Assembly (NCBI GenBank): GCA_027620495.1
Contig: JAQCEA010000020.1
Coordinates: forward strand, 1 to 34,216
Direction: 5' to 3'
From: Pseudomonadota bacterium
Lineage (GTDB): Bacteria; Pseudomonadota; Alphaproteobacteria; Puniceispirillales; Puniceispirillaceae
Length of the DNA: 34,216 bases
The translations under genes were made by a program, and so were the position numbers. Positions within the stretch are counted from its first letter, which is position 1, and every line of letters starts with the position of its first letter. Positions 26,953 to 34,216 of this stretch are shown piece after piece. The notes beneath the pieces are model-generated. The model was not told the origin of the DNA. It made no database searches and saw only the letters and a program-made list of their open reading frames with translations.

Positions 26953-27540
26953 ATGTTTACCGGAATTATCACTGGCATTGGCCATATCGATTCTATCGTG
27001 GATGCTGGCGACCGCACCTTTCGCATTGGTTGTGACTGGGATTGTTCACAAATAGATATTGGGGCGTCGATCGCCTGTTCTGGTGTGTGTTTGACCGTGG
27101 TTGCGCGGGGAACAAACAGTTTTGATGTCACCGCATCAGCAGAAACATTGGCCGTGACAACCGCTGGCAATTGGTCGGTTGGTGACCAGATCAACCTGGA
27201 ACGCGCATTAAAACTTGGTGATGAGCTTGGCGGTCATATTGTTTCGGGTCACGTCGATGGTCTGGCAGAGATTACATCTATTGAAAATAGCGGTGATAGT
27301 CATGTTGTATGGCTTCAAGCCCCATCTGCCTTTGCCCGGTTTATCGCGGCCAAAGGTTCGGTTGCGCTAGATGGGGTATCCTTGACGGTGAACGCGGTAG
27401 ATGGGTGTTTGTTTTCGATCAATATTATCCCGCATACATGGTCAGTAACCGGGTGGGCCGAGGCAGTTGTCGGTCAGAAAATGAATATGGAAATTGATAT
27501 GCTGGCGCGTTATGTTGCGCGGCTAGCTGACTTCAAATAA
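26953..27540 (+). CDS. ribE: Riboflavin synthase, alpha subunit
   Basis: A 195-residue enzyme that forms riboflavin from two molecules of dimethylribityllumazine. Two lumazine-binding repeats of about 95 residues are visible: MFTGIITGIGHI with IACSGVCLTVV in the first, and GGHIVSGHVDGLAEI with LDGVSLTVNAVDG in the second. Length is normal. It sits 9 bases after ribD and 11 before the RibBA gene. Confidence 0.95.
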   Translation: MFTGIITGIGHIDSIVDAGDRTFRIGCDWDCSQIDIGASIACSGVCLTVVARGTNSFDVTASAETLAVTTAGNWSVGDQINLERALKLGDELGGHIVSGHVDGLAEITSIENSGDSHVVWLQAPSAFARFIAAKGSVALDGVSLTVNAVDGCLFSINIIPHTWSVTGWAEAVVGQKMNMEIDMLARYVARLADFK

Positions 27541-27551
27541 GGAATGGTTTC

Positions 27552-28685
27552 ATGACAGCGCCAAGCGAAAACGAGCTCTCTACAATCGAAGAGGTGATTG
27601 CTGATGCGAAAGCCGGCAAGCTTTTTATCCTTGTCGATGATGAGGACCGTGAAAACGAGGGTGATTTATGCGTTGTGGCTGAATGTGCGACAGCTGATGC
27701 GATTAATTTTATGGCAAAATATGGGCGCGGCCTGATTTGTCTGGCACTTACCCGACAGCGTACTGAAACGCTGGGGTTGACGATGATGGACCGGCGCAAT
27801 GAATCACGGCATGAAACCGCCTTTACCGTATCTATCGAGGCGCGTGAGGGGGTGACAACAGGCATCTCGGCGCATGATCGTGCACACACCATTAAAACGG
27901 CGATCGATCCGAACTGTAACGAGCGTGACATCACCACGCCGGGCCATATTTTCCCGCTGGTAGCGCGTGACGGCGGCACCTTGGTGCGGGCTGGTCATAC
28001 CGAAGCTGTGATTGATATTGCGCGGGCGGCTGGTTATGACAACCCGGCTGGTGTTATTTGTGAAATCATGAATGATGATGGCCGTATGGCGCGGCTTCCC
28101 GATCTTGTGACCTTTGCCAAAGAACATGATCTGAAAATTGCCTCTATCGCTGATTTGATTGCGTGGCGGCGCCGCAATGAATCGCTGGTGCAGCGCATGG
28201 TGGAAACAACCGTTACCACCCGGATTGGCGGTGATTGGCGCATGATGATCTATACCAACACCATTTCAAACATTGAACATATTGCGCTTGTCAAAGGCGA
28301 TATCAGCGGCGATGCACCGGTTTTGGTACGCATGCACGCGCTTGATTTAATGGCTGATCTTCTTGGTGAAGTATCTGAAAAGCGTGCAGGCAATGAATTG
28401 GCGTCTGCCATGCAAATGATTGGCGATGCAGGGCAGGGGGTTGTGGTTGTTTTGCGCGAAGCCTCGACCAGCAGTTTAACAGCAATGGTCAGCCAAAAGA
28501 TTGTGGCGCAAATTGACGGTGGTTCAAATCGGGAATTGCGCGATTACGGTGTTGGCGCGCAAATATTGACCGATCTTGGCATCAGTCAGATGATCTTACT
28601 GTCTAATACCCGGCCAAATGTTGTGAGCCTTGAGGGGTATGATCTGGAAATTATCGACTGGCAACCATTACAGCAGGAGAGCTGA
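27552..28685 (+). CDS. ribB: Dihydroxybutanone-phosphate synthase with degenerate GTP cyclohydrolase II domain
   Basis: A 377-residue RibBA-type protein. The N-terminal half (about 10-205) is a complete 3,4-dihydroxy-2-butanone 4-phosphate synthase: DDEDRENEGDL at 29-39, TGISAHDRAHTIK and RAGHTEAVIDIARAAG, making the four-carbon unit from ribulose 5-phosphate. The C-terminal half (about 209-377) keeps the cyclohydrolase II fold, with VALVYGDISG-like ALVKGDISGDAPVLVRMH. It lacks the three zinc cysteines expected just after that His, where HALDLMADLLGEV is found instead. The catalytic YHRQEGRG-type motif is also replaced, by VLREASTSS. So only the RibB activity is expected, and a separate RibA must be elsewhere. 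Such decayed fusions are known in alphaproteobacteria. Confidence 0.92.
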   Translation: MTAPSENELSTIEEVIADAKAGKLFILVDDEDRENEGDLCVVAECATADAINFMAKYGRGLICLALTRQRTETLGLTMMDRRNESRHETAFTVSIEAREGVTTGISAHDRAHTIKTAIDPNCNERDITTPGHIFPLVARDGGTLVRAGHTEAVIDIARAAGYDNPAGVICEIMNDDGRMARLPDLVTFAKEHDLKIASIADLIAWRRRNESLVQRMVETTVTTRIGGDWRMMIYTNTISNIEHIALVKGDISGDAPVLVRMHALDLMADLLGEVSEKRAGNELASAMQMIGDAGQGVVVVLREASTSSLTAMVSQKIVAQIDGGSNRELRDYGVGAQILTDLGISQMILLSNTRPNVVSLEGYDLEIIDWQPLQQES

Positions 28686-29117
28686 ATGAGTGGGCATTTT
28701 TTGATTGTTGAGGCACGTTTTTATGCCGATATTGCTGACGCACAGCTTGCTGGGGCGAAATCTGCTTTGCGCGCTGCTGGGGCCAGCTTTGAGCATGTTT
28801 CGGTGCCGGGGGCGTTGGAAATTCCAGTGGCCATCGCAATGGCCGCCGCGAGCCAACAGCATTTTGACGGCTATGTTGCGCTTGGCTGTGTGATCCGCGG
28901 AGAAACAACGCATTATGAAACGGTTTGTTCTGAATCAGCCCGCGGCCTTATGGATTTGGCAATTGCCGAAAATTTAGCCATTGGCAACGGCATTCTAACC
29001 GTTGAAAATGAAGCACAGGCGTGGGAACGCGCTGATGCGGAACGAAAGGATAAAGGCGGCGATGCGGCACGCGCGGCACTGTCCCTTGCCACGATCCGAA
29101 AAAATTTCGGTATGTGA
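28686..29117 (+). CDS. ribH: 6,7-dimethyl-8-ribityllumazine synthase
   Basis: A 143-residue enzyme that joins the RibB product to the pyrimidine intermediate, giving the substrate of riboflavin synthase. The catalytic loop [14 protein letters not shown] holds His76, and [10 protein letters not shown] is the other conserved segment. The start directly abuts the ribB stop, so the two are probably translated together. It forms hollow shells or pentamers in other bacteria, and which form applies here cannot be told. Confidence 0.95.
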   Translation: MSGHFLIVEARFYADIADAQLAGAKSALRAAGASFEHVSVPGALEIPVAIAMAAASQQHFDGYVALGCVIRGETTHYETVCSESARGLMDLAIAENLAIGNGILTVENEAQAWERADAERKDKGGDAARAALSLATIRKNFGM

Positions 29118-29121
29118 TGCT

Positions 29122-29601
29122 ATGAGCGACGATAAGAACCAGTTGAAAGCGGTGCCGGTGCGCCGACGTTCCGCCGCCCGGCTTGCGGCCATCCAAATCA
29201 CCTATCAGTCACTCATTACCGGGCAATCTGCGGTTGATTTTGTGCCGCAATTTTTGTCGCATTATGCCGATGATGTCAGCAAATCATTTCGCGTTAAAGA
29301 CCTTGATCATGACCATTTAACAAATCTTTATGCTGGTGTTGAGGCCGGGCGGGATGAACTTGACCGGGTCATTGGTGCGGCATTATCAGATGGATGGTCC
29401 ATTGACCGTCTGGCGCGGATTGAGCTTGCTGTATTGCGGTGCGGGGCTTATGAACTTACCGCCATGCCGCATATTCCGGCACGGGCTGTGGTCAGCGAAT
29501 ATGCGGCGCTCAGCGATGCGTGCGGATGCGAGGTTGGGTTTGTGAATGCCGTATTAGACGGTTTGGCACGTGATGCTAGAATCGTTGAAATGCAGTCCTA
29601 G
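29122..29601 (+). CDS. nusB: Transcription antitermination factor NusB
   Basis: A 159-residue all-helical RNA-binding protein that, with NusE (S10), supports antitermination on rRNA operons. It has an N-terminal SAARLAAIQITYQSL helix, a middle DGWSIDRLARIELAVLR and a C-terminal VVSEYAAL with GFVNAVLDGLAR, all typical. ATG 29122 is 4 bases after ribH; an open frame from 29002 inside ribH is not NusB-like. The rib-nusB order is widespread. Confidence 0.93.
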   Translation: MSDDKNQLKAVPVRRRSAARLAAIQITYQSLITGQSAVDFVPQFLSHYADDVSKSFRVKDLDHDHLTNLYAGVEAGRDELDRVIGAALSDGWSIDRLARIELAVLRCGAYELTAMPHIPARAVVSEYAALSDACGCEVGFVNAVLDGLARDARIVEMQS

Positions 29602-29609
29602 ACAGGCGT

Positions 29610-30086
29610 TTATTCCTCGGCTTGTCGGCGTCTTAAGTTTGAAAATACTTGTTCCAGAATGCCAAATGTATCACCCGGTGTTGGTGTCTTATCATCAATG
29701 TGGGCGATCTGCAAACCATCTTCTTTATTAATTAAATCAATTGATTCAAGTACATTCTTATCATTTAAAGTAAAGATATAGATAAGGCGTTTCTGGGTCT
29801 GTTTGGTACTGGCGACCGGCTGTAGCATCACCTGACTGCTGTAATATAGCTTTTGTGTGTCAAAGGCGCCCTTAAAGCTTGGCTGTCCCAGCATATCCAG
29901 AATATCGGCTCTAGTTGTCGTGCCGATATTGATTTGTTTCAATTCATTTTCGTTGATGACGTGACCATGGCTGCTGATCCGGTTACCACAGGCCCCAACC
30001 GCGGCAAGTCCCAAACTGGCGACAAAACACAGTGCAAAACGTATGTATCTAGGATGACTGATGTTTGTGCGTGATGGTCTGGTCAT
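29610..30086 (-). CDS. bamE: Outer membrane assembly factor BamE (SmpA) lipoprotein
   Basis: A 158-residue protein with an N-terminal signal peptide and lipobox-like AVGAC ending at Cys33, indicating a lipoprotein. The BamE core contains QINIGTTTRADILDMLGQPS, followed by KLYYSSQ and QKRLIYIFTLNDKNVL, giving the alpha-alpha-beta-beta-beta fold. It helps the BamA complex insert beta-barrel proteins into the outer membrane. AGGAAG precedes ATG 30086. The gene converges with nusB (8 bases apart) and is divergent from the cytochrome chaperone, a common alphaproteobacterial pairing. Confidence 0.9.
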   Translation of the reverse strand: MTRPSRTNISHPRYIRFALCFVASLGLAAVGACGNRISSHGHVINENELKQINIGTTTRADILDMLGQPSFKGAFDTQKLYYSSQVMLQPVASTKQTQKRLIYIFTLNDKNVLESIDLINKEDGLQIAHIDDKTPTPGDTFGILEQVFSNLRRRQAEE

Positions 30087-30146
30087 TCACAGCTTCCTGC
30101 TATATATAGTGGGCACCGTTGCTCACTCTTGCCGGATGTTGCACCA

Positions 30147-30698
30147 ATGAACAAAAAATCTCAAGGCTGGCTTGGCACTTTATTTTCTTGGGGCCAGAGG
30201 CGTCAGTCACGCGAAGCTGAAACGCTATATGCGGCGGCGATTGAAGTGGCGCGCCGCCCGATATTTTATCAGCAGTTTGGTGTGCAAGATTCTGTTGATG
30301 GCCGGTTTGATTCGCTGAGTTTGGTGGTCATATTGATCATGCGACGCTTAAAAAATTGCGGGGCGGACGGAAAAGAGATCAGCCAACAGCTTTTTGATTC
30401 AATGTTTGCTGATATGGATTTGTCGCTTCGTGAAATGGGTGCCGGTGATATTGGCGTGTCCAAACGAGTGCGGGTTATGGCCGAAGCATTCTTGGGGCGT
30501 CTTGATGCCTATGTGACCGCACTTGATCATAATGACCGGGCGGCGCTGGGGGCGGCTTTGCGGCGCAATTTGTTTCGTGACAATGCCGATGTTGACCCGC
30601 TGGGCAATGGGGCGGTTGATTATGTGTTTGCGCTGGCCCAAGAAATCACTAATCTTGACCAAGATGATTTGCTCCTCGGAAATCTGAATCTGTCATAA
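30147..30698 (+). CDS. Ubiquinol-cytochrome c chaperone (Cbp3-like)
   Basis: A 183-residue protein of the family related to mitochondrial Cbp3, which assists assembly of cytochrome b in the bc1 complex. Conserved features are LYAAAIEVARRPIFYQQFGVQ near residue 25, FDSLSLVVILIMRRL, and a following helix FADMDLSLREMGAGDIGV. No signal peptide is present. ATG 30147 is preferred; a TTG at 30129 would add 6 residues. It is the first gene of the DUF177-plsX-fabH group. Confidence 0.88.
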   Translation: MNKKSQGWLGTLFSWGQRRQSREAETLYAAAIEVARRPIFYQQFGVQDSVDGRFDSLSLVVILIMRRLKNCGADGKEISQQLFDSMFADMDLSLREMGAGDIGVSKRVRVMAEAFLGRLDAYVTALDHNDRAALGAALRRNLFRDNADVDPLGNGAVDYVFALAQEITNLDQDDLLLGNLNLS

Positions 30699-30716
30699 TG
30701 CGGTGATGGCCTTCTG

Positions 30717-31226
30717 ATGCCTCAATTTTCAATTACATCTGAAATTAATGTGGATAGGCTTCGTCCTGACTCAGATAATTTTTACAAATTATCGATCGAT
30801 TCTGCCGACCTTCTTGCATTGACCGAACGTTTTGGCTGGGTATCGGTTGATCATCTGGCAAGTGAACTATGCATTCGTAAAGTGGCGCGGGATTGCTGGG
30901 ATGTTACCGGCCATATTACTGGACAGATTGTGCAAAACTGCATTGTTACCGGCGCGCCCGTGCCAGAAAATATAGATTTTCAGATTGAAGAGCGTTATGT
31001 TCGCACAGCCGAACAGACCGATCAGGTTGAGGTCGGTCTAGACGGTGTGGAACCAATAAAAAACGGGGCGATTGACATTGGCGAATTGGCGGTGCAATCA
31101 CTGTGCCTTGCGGCGACAGCATGGCCAAGAGTTGATGATGCGCCAGATTGCTATAGCGTCGGTGAACAAGAACTAGATCACCCATTTGCCGGGCTGTCTG
31201 CACTAAAGCGTCAAAATCGAGAGTGA
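30717..31226 (+). CDS. DUF177 / YceD-family protein
   Basis: A 169-residue DUF177 protein. The family pattern C-x-V-T-x-x-P-V is seen in NCIVTGAPVPENI, followed by an acidic stretch and the C-terminal DIGELAVQSLCLAATAWPR. YceD proteins are linked to large-ribosomal-RNA accumulation and in many bacteria precede rpmF and plsX. Here rpmF is missing and plsX follows within 26 bases. The start ATG 30717 has no strong ribosome site. Confidence 0.86.
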   Translation: MPQFSITSEINVDRLRPDSDNFYKLSIDSADLLALTERFGWVSVDHLASELCIRKVARDCWDVTGHITGQIVQNCIVTGAPVPENIDFQIEERYVRTAEQTDQVEVGLDGVEPIKNGAIDIGELAVQSLCLAATAWPRVDDAPDCYSVGEQELDHPFAGLSALKRQNRE

Positions 31227-31239
31227 ATAAGAGTGGCTT

Positions 31240-31244
31240 GGAGG
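31240..31244 (+). promoter_or_regulatory. Ribosome binding site deciding the plsX CTG start
   Basis: GGAGG is 7 bases before CTG 31252, ideal spacing. The next in-frame ATG, at 31285, is 40 bases away and would remove conserved residues. Confidence 0.75.
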
Positions 31245-31251
31245 AAATATC

Positions 31252-32295
31252 CTGTCTGACGTTATTAAAATTGCCTTAGACGCTATGGGGGGTGACAATG
31301 CGCCAGCGTCGGTCATTGACGGTGCGGATATCGCCAAAGCGCAGGCCCCGCATATTGAGTTTATCTTTGTTGGTGATGAGTCGCGTGTGCGACCGTTGTT
31401 GGTACAAACACGGCATCTGCAAAATGCCGAAATTTTACATACAGATGTTGCGGTGGCGGCCGGTGATACCGCGTCACATGCGGTGCGCCGTGGGCGGGAT
31501 AGCTCTATGTGGGTGGCCATTGCACAGGTTGCCGATAAAAAGGCTGACGCTGTTGTGTCCGCAGGAAATACCGGTGCCTTAATGGCCATGTCAAAATTGC
31601 AATTGCGGACGATGCCGGGCGTCACCAGGCCCGCTATTGCTGGGTTTTTTCCAACCGAGCAAAAGCGCATGTGTATGCTTGACCTTGGTGCAAATCTTGA
31701 ATGCGATGAAGATAACCTTGTTCAATTTGCGCTGATGGGACAGGCATTTTACCATTCATTGGTTGGTAAAGAGAACCCGTCAGTGGCTTTGCTTAATGTT
31801 GGGTCTGAAGAACAAAAGGGCCATGAATATTTGCGTCTCGCCGCCCAGGAACTATCGGACAAGCAACTTGGGGTTAATTACATTGGCTTTGTTGAAGGGT
31901 CCGATCTTGTTAAAGGCGGTGTTGATATTGTGGTGACCGATGGGTTTTCTGGAAATATTGCGTTGAAAACTGCCGAAGGTGTGGCTGGCTTATTTGCCAC
32001 ATTGTTGCGGCGCTGTTTCAAAGCATCCTTGCCAGCCAAGCTTGGCTACCTGTTGGCACGCGGGGCGTTAAAGAATTTTAGAACCAAGATGGACCCGCGG
32101 CGATATAATGGCGCGGTTTTTCTTGGGCTGAATGGCATTGCCGTTAAATCACATGGTGGCACCGATGCGGTTGGCTTTGCCAATGCGATTGATGTCGCGA
32201 TGAATCTTGTGGGACATGGGTTTATCCCCGATGTAAGCAGCGCGATTGAAAAGGCTGATCGCATGCGGGCGAAACGAAAGAATGTAAATGAGTAA
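31252..32295 (+). CDS. plsX: Phosphate acyltransferase PlsX, probable CTG start
   Basis: About 347 residues. PlsX makes acyl-phosphate from acyl-ACP for phosphatidic acid synthesis at the membrane. The family N-terminus IALDAMGGDNAP is complete only if translation starts before ATG 31285. Reading back in frame gives SDVIKIALDAMGGD preceded by CTG at 31252, with GGAGG at ideal spacing. No in-frame ATG, GTG or TTG lies between. Other conserved parts are DAVVSAGNTGALMA, DLGAN, VGSEEQKG and TDGFSGNIALKTAEG. It overlaps fabH by 8 bases. Confidence 0.93.
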   Translation: MSDVIKIALDAMGGDNAPASVIDGADIAKAQAPHIEFIFVGDESRVRPLLVQTRHLQNAEILHTDVAVAAGDTASHAVRRGRDSSMWVAIAQVADKKADAVVSAGNTGALMAMSKLQLRTMPGVTRPAIAGFFPTEQKRMCMLDLGANLECDEDNLVQFALMGQAFYHSLVGKENPSVALLNVGSEEQKGHEYLRLAAQELSDKQLGVNYIGFVEGSDLVKGGVDIVVTDGFSGNIALKTAEGVAGLFATLLRRCFKASLPAKLGYLLARGALKNFRTKMDPRRYNGAVFLGLNGIAVKSHGGTDAVGFANAIDVAMNLVGHGFIPDVSSAIEKADRMRAKRKNVNE

Positions 32296-33268
32296 ACAAA
32301 CCGTATTGATGACGGCTGTCGGTTCTTATCTGCCAGCAAATGTGGTGACCAATGATGATCTGTCGGCCTGTGTTGATACCAGCGATGAATGGATCCGGCG
32401 CCGCACCGGCATTACCCAGCGTCATTTTGTGGCTGACGGCGAAACAACCGCTGATTTGGCGAGTAACGCCGCAACAAAGGCGCTGACGCAGGCGGGTCTT
32501 GTTGCTACGGATATTGATCTTATTATTGTTGCCACCACCACGCCGGATAATACCTTTCCCTCGACAGCTACGAAAGTGCAGCATCTAATTGGCGCATCTG
32601 GGGCGATTGCATTTGATGTGCAAGCTGTTTGTGCGGGCTTTATCTATGCGGTTGATGTTGCTGATGCCATGTTGCGAGGGGGGCGGGGGCGCCGTGCCTT
32701 GGTTATTGGCGCCGAAAGTTTCTCAAAATTGCTAGATTGGCAGGATCGCACGACCTGTGTGTTGTTTGGTGATGGTGCTGGCGCGGTCATTCTGGAAATT
32801 ATAGATGAGGCCAGCGATTTCGGCATAAGGTCTTCGGTGTTACATGCCGATGGGGCGTATCGCGATATTTTATATGTTGATGGTGGCCCATCAAGCAATC
32901 AGGATGTCGGTTATGTGCGGATGGAAGGCAAGGAAGTTTTCCGTCATGCGATTGAAAAACTGGCCGCAGTTATGGATGAAGCGCTGGCCAAGGCAGATAT
33001 GCAACCGCATGACATTGACTGGTTGGTGCCGCATCAGGCCAATATTCGGATCATTGACGGCATGCAGAAAAAAATGCGGCTGCCAAGTGAAAAGGTGGTG
33101 CGTACTGTTGATCAACATGCCAACACTTCTGCCGCGTCGATTCCATTGGCATTGGCGAGCGCGGTTGATGACGGGCGGGTAAAAAATGGCGATGTGCTGG
33201 CGATGGAAGCCATTGGCGGCGGCCTTGTTTGGGGCGCGGCGCTGGTGAAATTTGGTCGCCCATCTTGA
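32288..33268 (+). CDS. fabH: 3-oxoacyl-ACP synthase III (KASIII)
   Basis: A 326-residue thiolase-fold enzyme that condenses acetyl-CoA with malonyl-ACP to start fatty acid synthesis. The Cys-His-Asn triad is visible: C115 in QAVCAGFIY, H249 in VPHQANIRI and N279 in HANTSAASIPLAL. DEWIRRRTGI near residue 33 and the C-terminal GGGLVWGA are family marks. The start lies inside the end of plsX, linking the two lipid genes. Confidence 0.97.
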   Translation: MSKQTVLMTAVGSYLPANVVTNDDLSACVDTSDEWIRRRTGITQRHFVADGETTADLASNAATKALTQAGLVATDIDLIIVATTTPDNTFPSTATKVQHLIGASGAIAFDVQAVCAGFIYAVDVADAMLRGGRGRRALVIGAESFSKLLDWQDRTTCVLFGDGAGAVILEIIDEASDFGIRSSVLHADGAYRDILYVDGGPSSNQDVGYVRMEGKEVFRHAIEKLAAVMDEALAKADMQPHDIDWLVPHQANIRIIDGMQKKMRLPSEKVVRTVDQHANTSAASIPLALASAVDDGRVKNGDVLAMEAIGGGLVWGAALVKFGRPS

Positions 33269-33318
33269 TGATTTGTTAATGTTGGCCAAAGAAATGCGGC
33301 GAAAATGTGTATGCGGCC

Positions 33319-33348
33319 TTGTATTTTTTATCTAAATGTTTTTATGAT
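33319..33348 (+). promoter_or_regulatory. Possible promoter of ihfA-merR
   Basis: TTGTAT at 33319-33324 and TATGAT at 33343-33348 with an 18-base spacer, in an AT-rich stretch of the 133-base gap between fabH and ihfA, 53 bases before the ATG. Confidence 0.4.
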
Positions 33349-33401
33349 TAAAAAACTGGCTAGTCTGCCAGCCAAAAGTTTCACATTGGATACCGATTGT
33401 T

Positions 33402-33692
33402 ATGGCAAAAACGTTAACCAGAGCTGATCTTACCGAATCTGTCTATCGTAATATTGGGCTGTCCAGAAACGAATCTTCAGATCTTGTTGAATCCGTTTTA
33501 GAAGAAATTTGCACCTGTCTTGAAGCCGGTGAAGAGGTCAAATTATCTTCCTTTGGCACCTTTTCTGTTCAATCAAAGCGCCAGCGGGTTGGGCGCAACC
33601 CGAAAACCGGTGTCGAAGCTGTGATTACCCCGCGCCGGGTGTTGTCATTTCGGCCCTCACATATTCTGAAGGATCGTGTCGATAACGCCTGA
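33402..33692 (+). CDS. ihfA: Integration host factor subunit alpha
   Basis: A 96-residue DNA-bending protein of the HU/IHF family. [13 protein letters not shown] at the N-terminus, [11 protein letters not shown], and [25 protein letters not shown] with the intercalating Pro in RNPKTG show an IHF alpha chain rather than HU. It pairs with IhfB, not seen here. The next ATG overlaps its stop codon by one base. Confidence 0.94.
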   Translation: MAKTLTRADLTESVYRNIGLSRNESSDLVESVLEEICTCLEAGEEVKLSSFGTFSVQSKRQRVGRNPKTGVEAVITPRRVLSFRPSHILKDRVDNA

Positions 33693-34066
33693 TGACTGAT
33701 AAATCTAGCGACGCCTTTCGAACCATTTCAGAAGTTTCAGCCGCGCTTGACGTCCCGCCGCATGTATTGCGCTTTTGGGAAACCAAATTTACCAGTTTAC
33801 GCCCATTAAAGCGAAGCGGTGGCCGCCGCTATTACCGGCCTGACGATGTCGCTGTGCTTACGAGAATTCGGGACCTATTATATAAAGACGGCTTTACCAT
33901 AAAAGGCGCACAGCGGTTCTTAAAATCTAAACAGGCACTGGCACCAACAGGCGTGGTAGCGGATTTGACAACGGGCGGTGACGCATCAGACCTTGCCGCG
34001 ATCCAAGCAATTTTGGACTCTGCACGCAAGCGTTTGGCCAGTGTGAAAAGCCAATTACACCCCTAA
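33692..34066 (+). CDS. MerR-family transcriptional regulator
   Basis: A 124-residue protein. The N-terminal winged helix-turn-helix (about 9-78) shows [22 protein letters not shown], quoted here as helix 1-2, then [18 protein letters not shown]. The rest is a short region with a helix at the C-terminal end instead of a metal-binding domain. No Cys cluster is present, so it is not a metal sensor of MerR or CueR type. Its place after ihfA and before tRNA-Pro is conserved in alphaproteobacteria. Targets are unknown. Confidence 0.85.
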   Translation: MTDKSSDAFRTISEVSAALDVPPHVLRFWETKFTSLRPLKRSGGRRYYRPDDVAVLTRIRDLLYKDGFTIKGAQRFLKSKQALAPTGVVADLTTGGDASDLAAIQAILDSARKRLASVKSQLHP

Positions 34067-34109
34067 AAGCCAGATAACCGCGTTAAATATGCGTTGGTCT
34101 AAAAGCTGA

Positions 34110-34138
34110 TTGCATGGGGCCGTGGCTAACGCTATAAC
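34110..34138 (+). promoter_or_regulatory. Promoter of tRNA-Pro
   Basis: TTGCAT at 34110-34115, a 17-base spacer and TATAAC at 34133-34138. The tRNA begins 10 bases after the -10 box, so transcription would start at or near the mature 5' end. Confidence 0.65.
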
Positions 34139-34147
34139 AATCACGGA

Positions 34148-34216
34148 CGGAGCGTAGCGCAGCCTGGTAGCGCACTATACTGGGGGTGTAGGGGTCGTGG
34201 GTTCAAATCCCGCCGC
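34148..34216 (+). tRNA. tRNA-Pro (GGG), 3' end cut by the window edge
   Basis: Acceptor 5' strand CGGAGCG, D arm with GCGCAGCCTGGTAGCGC, anticodon stem CTATA/TGTAG and loop CTGGGGG giving anticodon GGG (34182-34184), then T arm GTGGG-TTCAAAT-CCCGC. The sequence stops three bases into the 3' acceptor strand (CGC), which should continue TCCG to pair with the 5' strand. Confidence 0.94.

Noticed and set aside
30101-30126. TATATATA and a GTGGGCA/TGCTCAC hairpin between bamE and the chaperone gene as a terminator
   Set aside because: No T run follows on either strand and both genes point away, so it is at most a promoter or leader element. I could not assign boxes.

Overview
This window looks like a chromosomal segment of an alphaproteobacterium of moderate GC content. 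The gene orders nuoA-N/birA/coaX/rnj/mce/DUF1467, rpiB/glyA/nrdR/rib/nusB and bamE/cyt-bc1 chaperone/DUF177/plsX/fabH/ihfA/merR/tRNA-Pro are typical of that class. A marine lineage such as SAR116 would fit, but that is inference from style, not proof. Both window edges cut through tRNA genes: tRNA-Asp(GTC) on the left, lacking its first 7 bases, and tRNA-Pro(GGG) on the right, lacking its 3' end.

Region 1 (about 71-4,720) is the only accessory-looking part. It holds a decayed BrnT toxin gene followed by an intact BrnA-type antitoxin, a SAM-dependent methyltransferase with an odd 5' end, an ArsC/Spx-like small protein, a VOC (glyoxalase-fold) protein, two tandem Lin0512-family paralogs whose stop and start codons overlap, an EamA transporter and a DUF3429 membrane protein. 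A triplicated 17-bp repeat separates this part from the nuo operon.

Region 2 (4,947-23,210) is one long transcription unit. It carries all 14 subunits of respiratory complex I in the order A-N, with no inserted genes, then biotin protein ligase, type III pantothenate kinase, ribonuclease J, methylmalonyl-CoA epimerase and a small DUF1467 membrane protein. It ends in a clear intrinsic terminator at 23,186-23,210. Many neighbours overlap or abut, implying translational coupling.

Region 3 (23,402-29,601) is rpiB, glyA, nrdR, ribD, ribE, a RibBA-type gene, ribH and nusB: one-carbon metabolism, control of ribonucleotide reductase, riboflavin synthesis and antitermination. The GTP cyclohydrolase II half of the RibBA protein has lost its zinc cysteines, so this cluster alone cannot start the GTP branch of riboflavin synthesis.

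Region 4 (29,610-34,216) is bamE on the minus strand, then divergently a ubiquinol-cytochrome c chaperone, DUF177, plsX (apparently starting at CTG), fabH, ihfA, a MerR-like regulator and tRNA-Pro with a good promoter. I see no CRISPR array, insertion sequence, prophage or obvious undescribed multi-gene system. The most interesting items are the Lin0512 pair, the eroded brnTA locus, the degenerate RibBA and the non-canonical plsX start.
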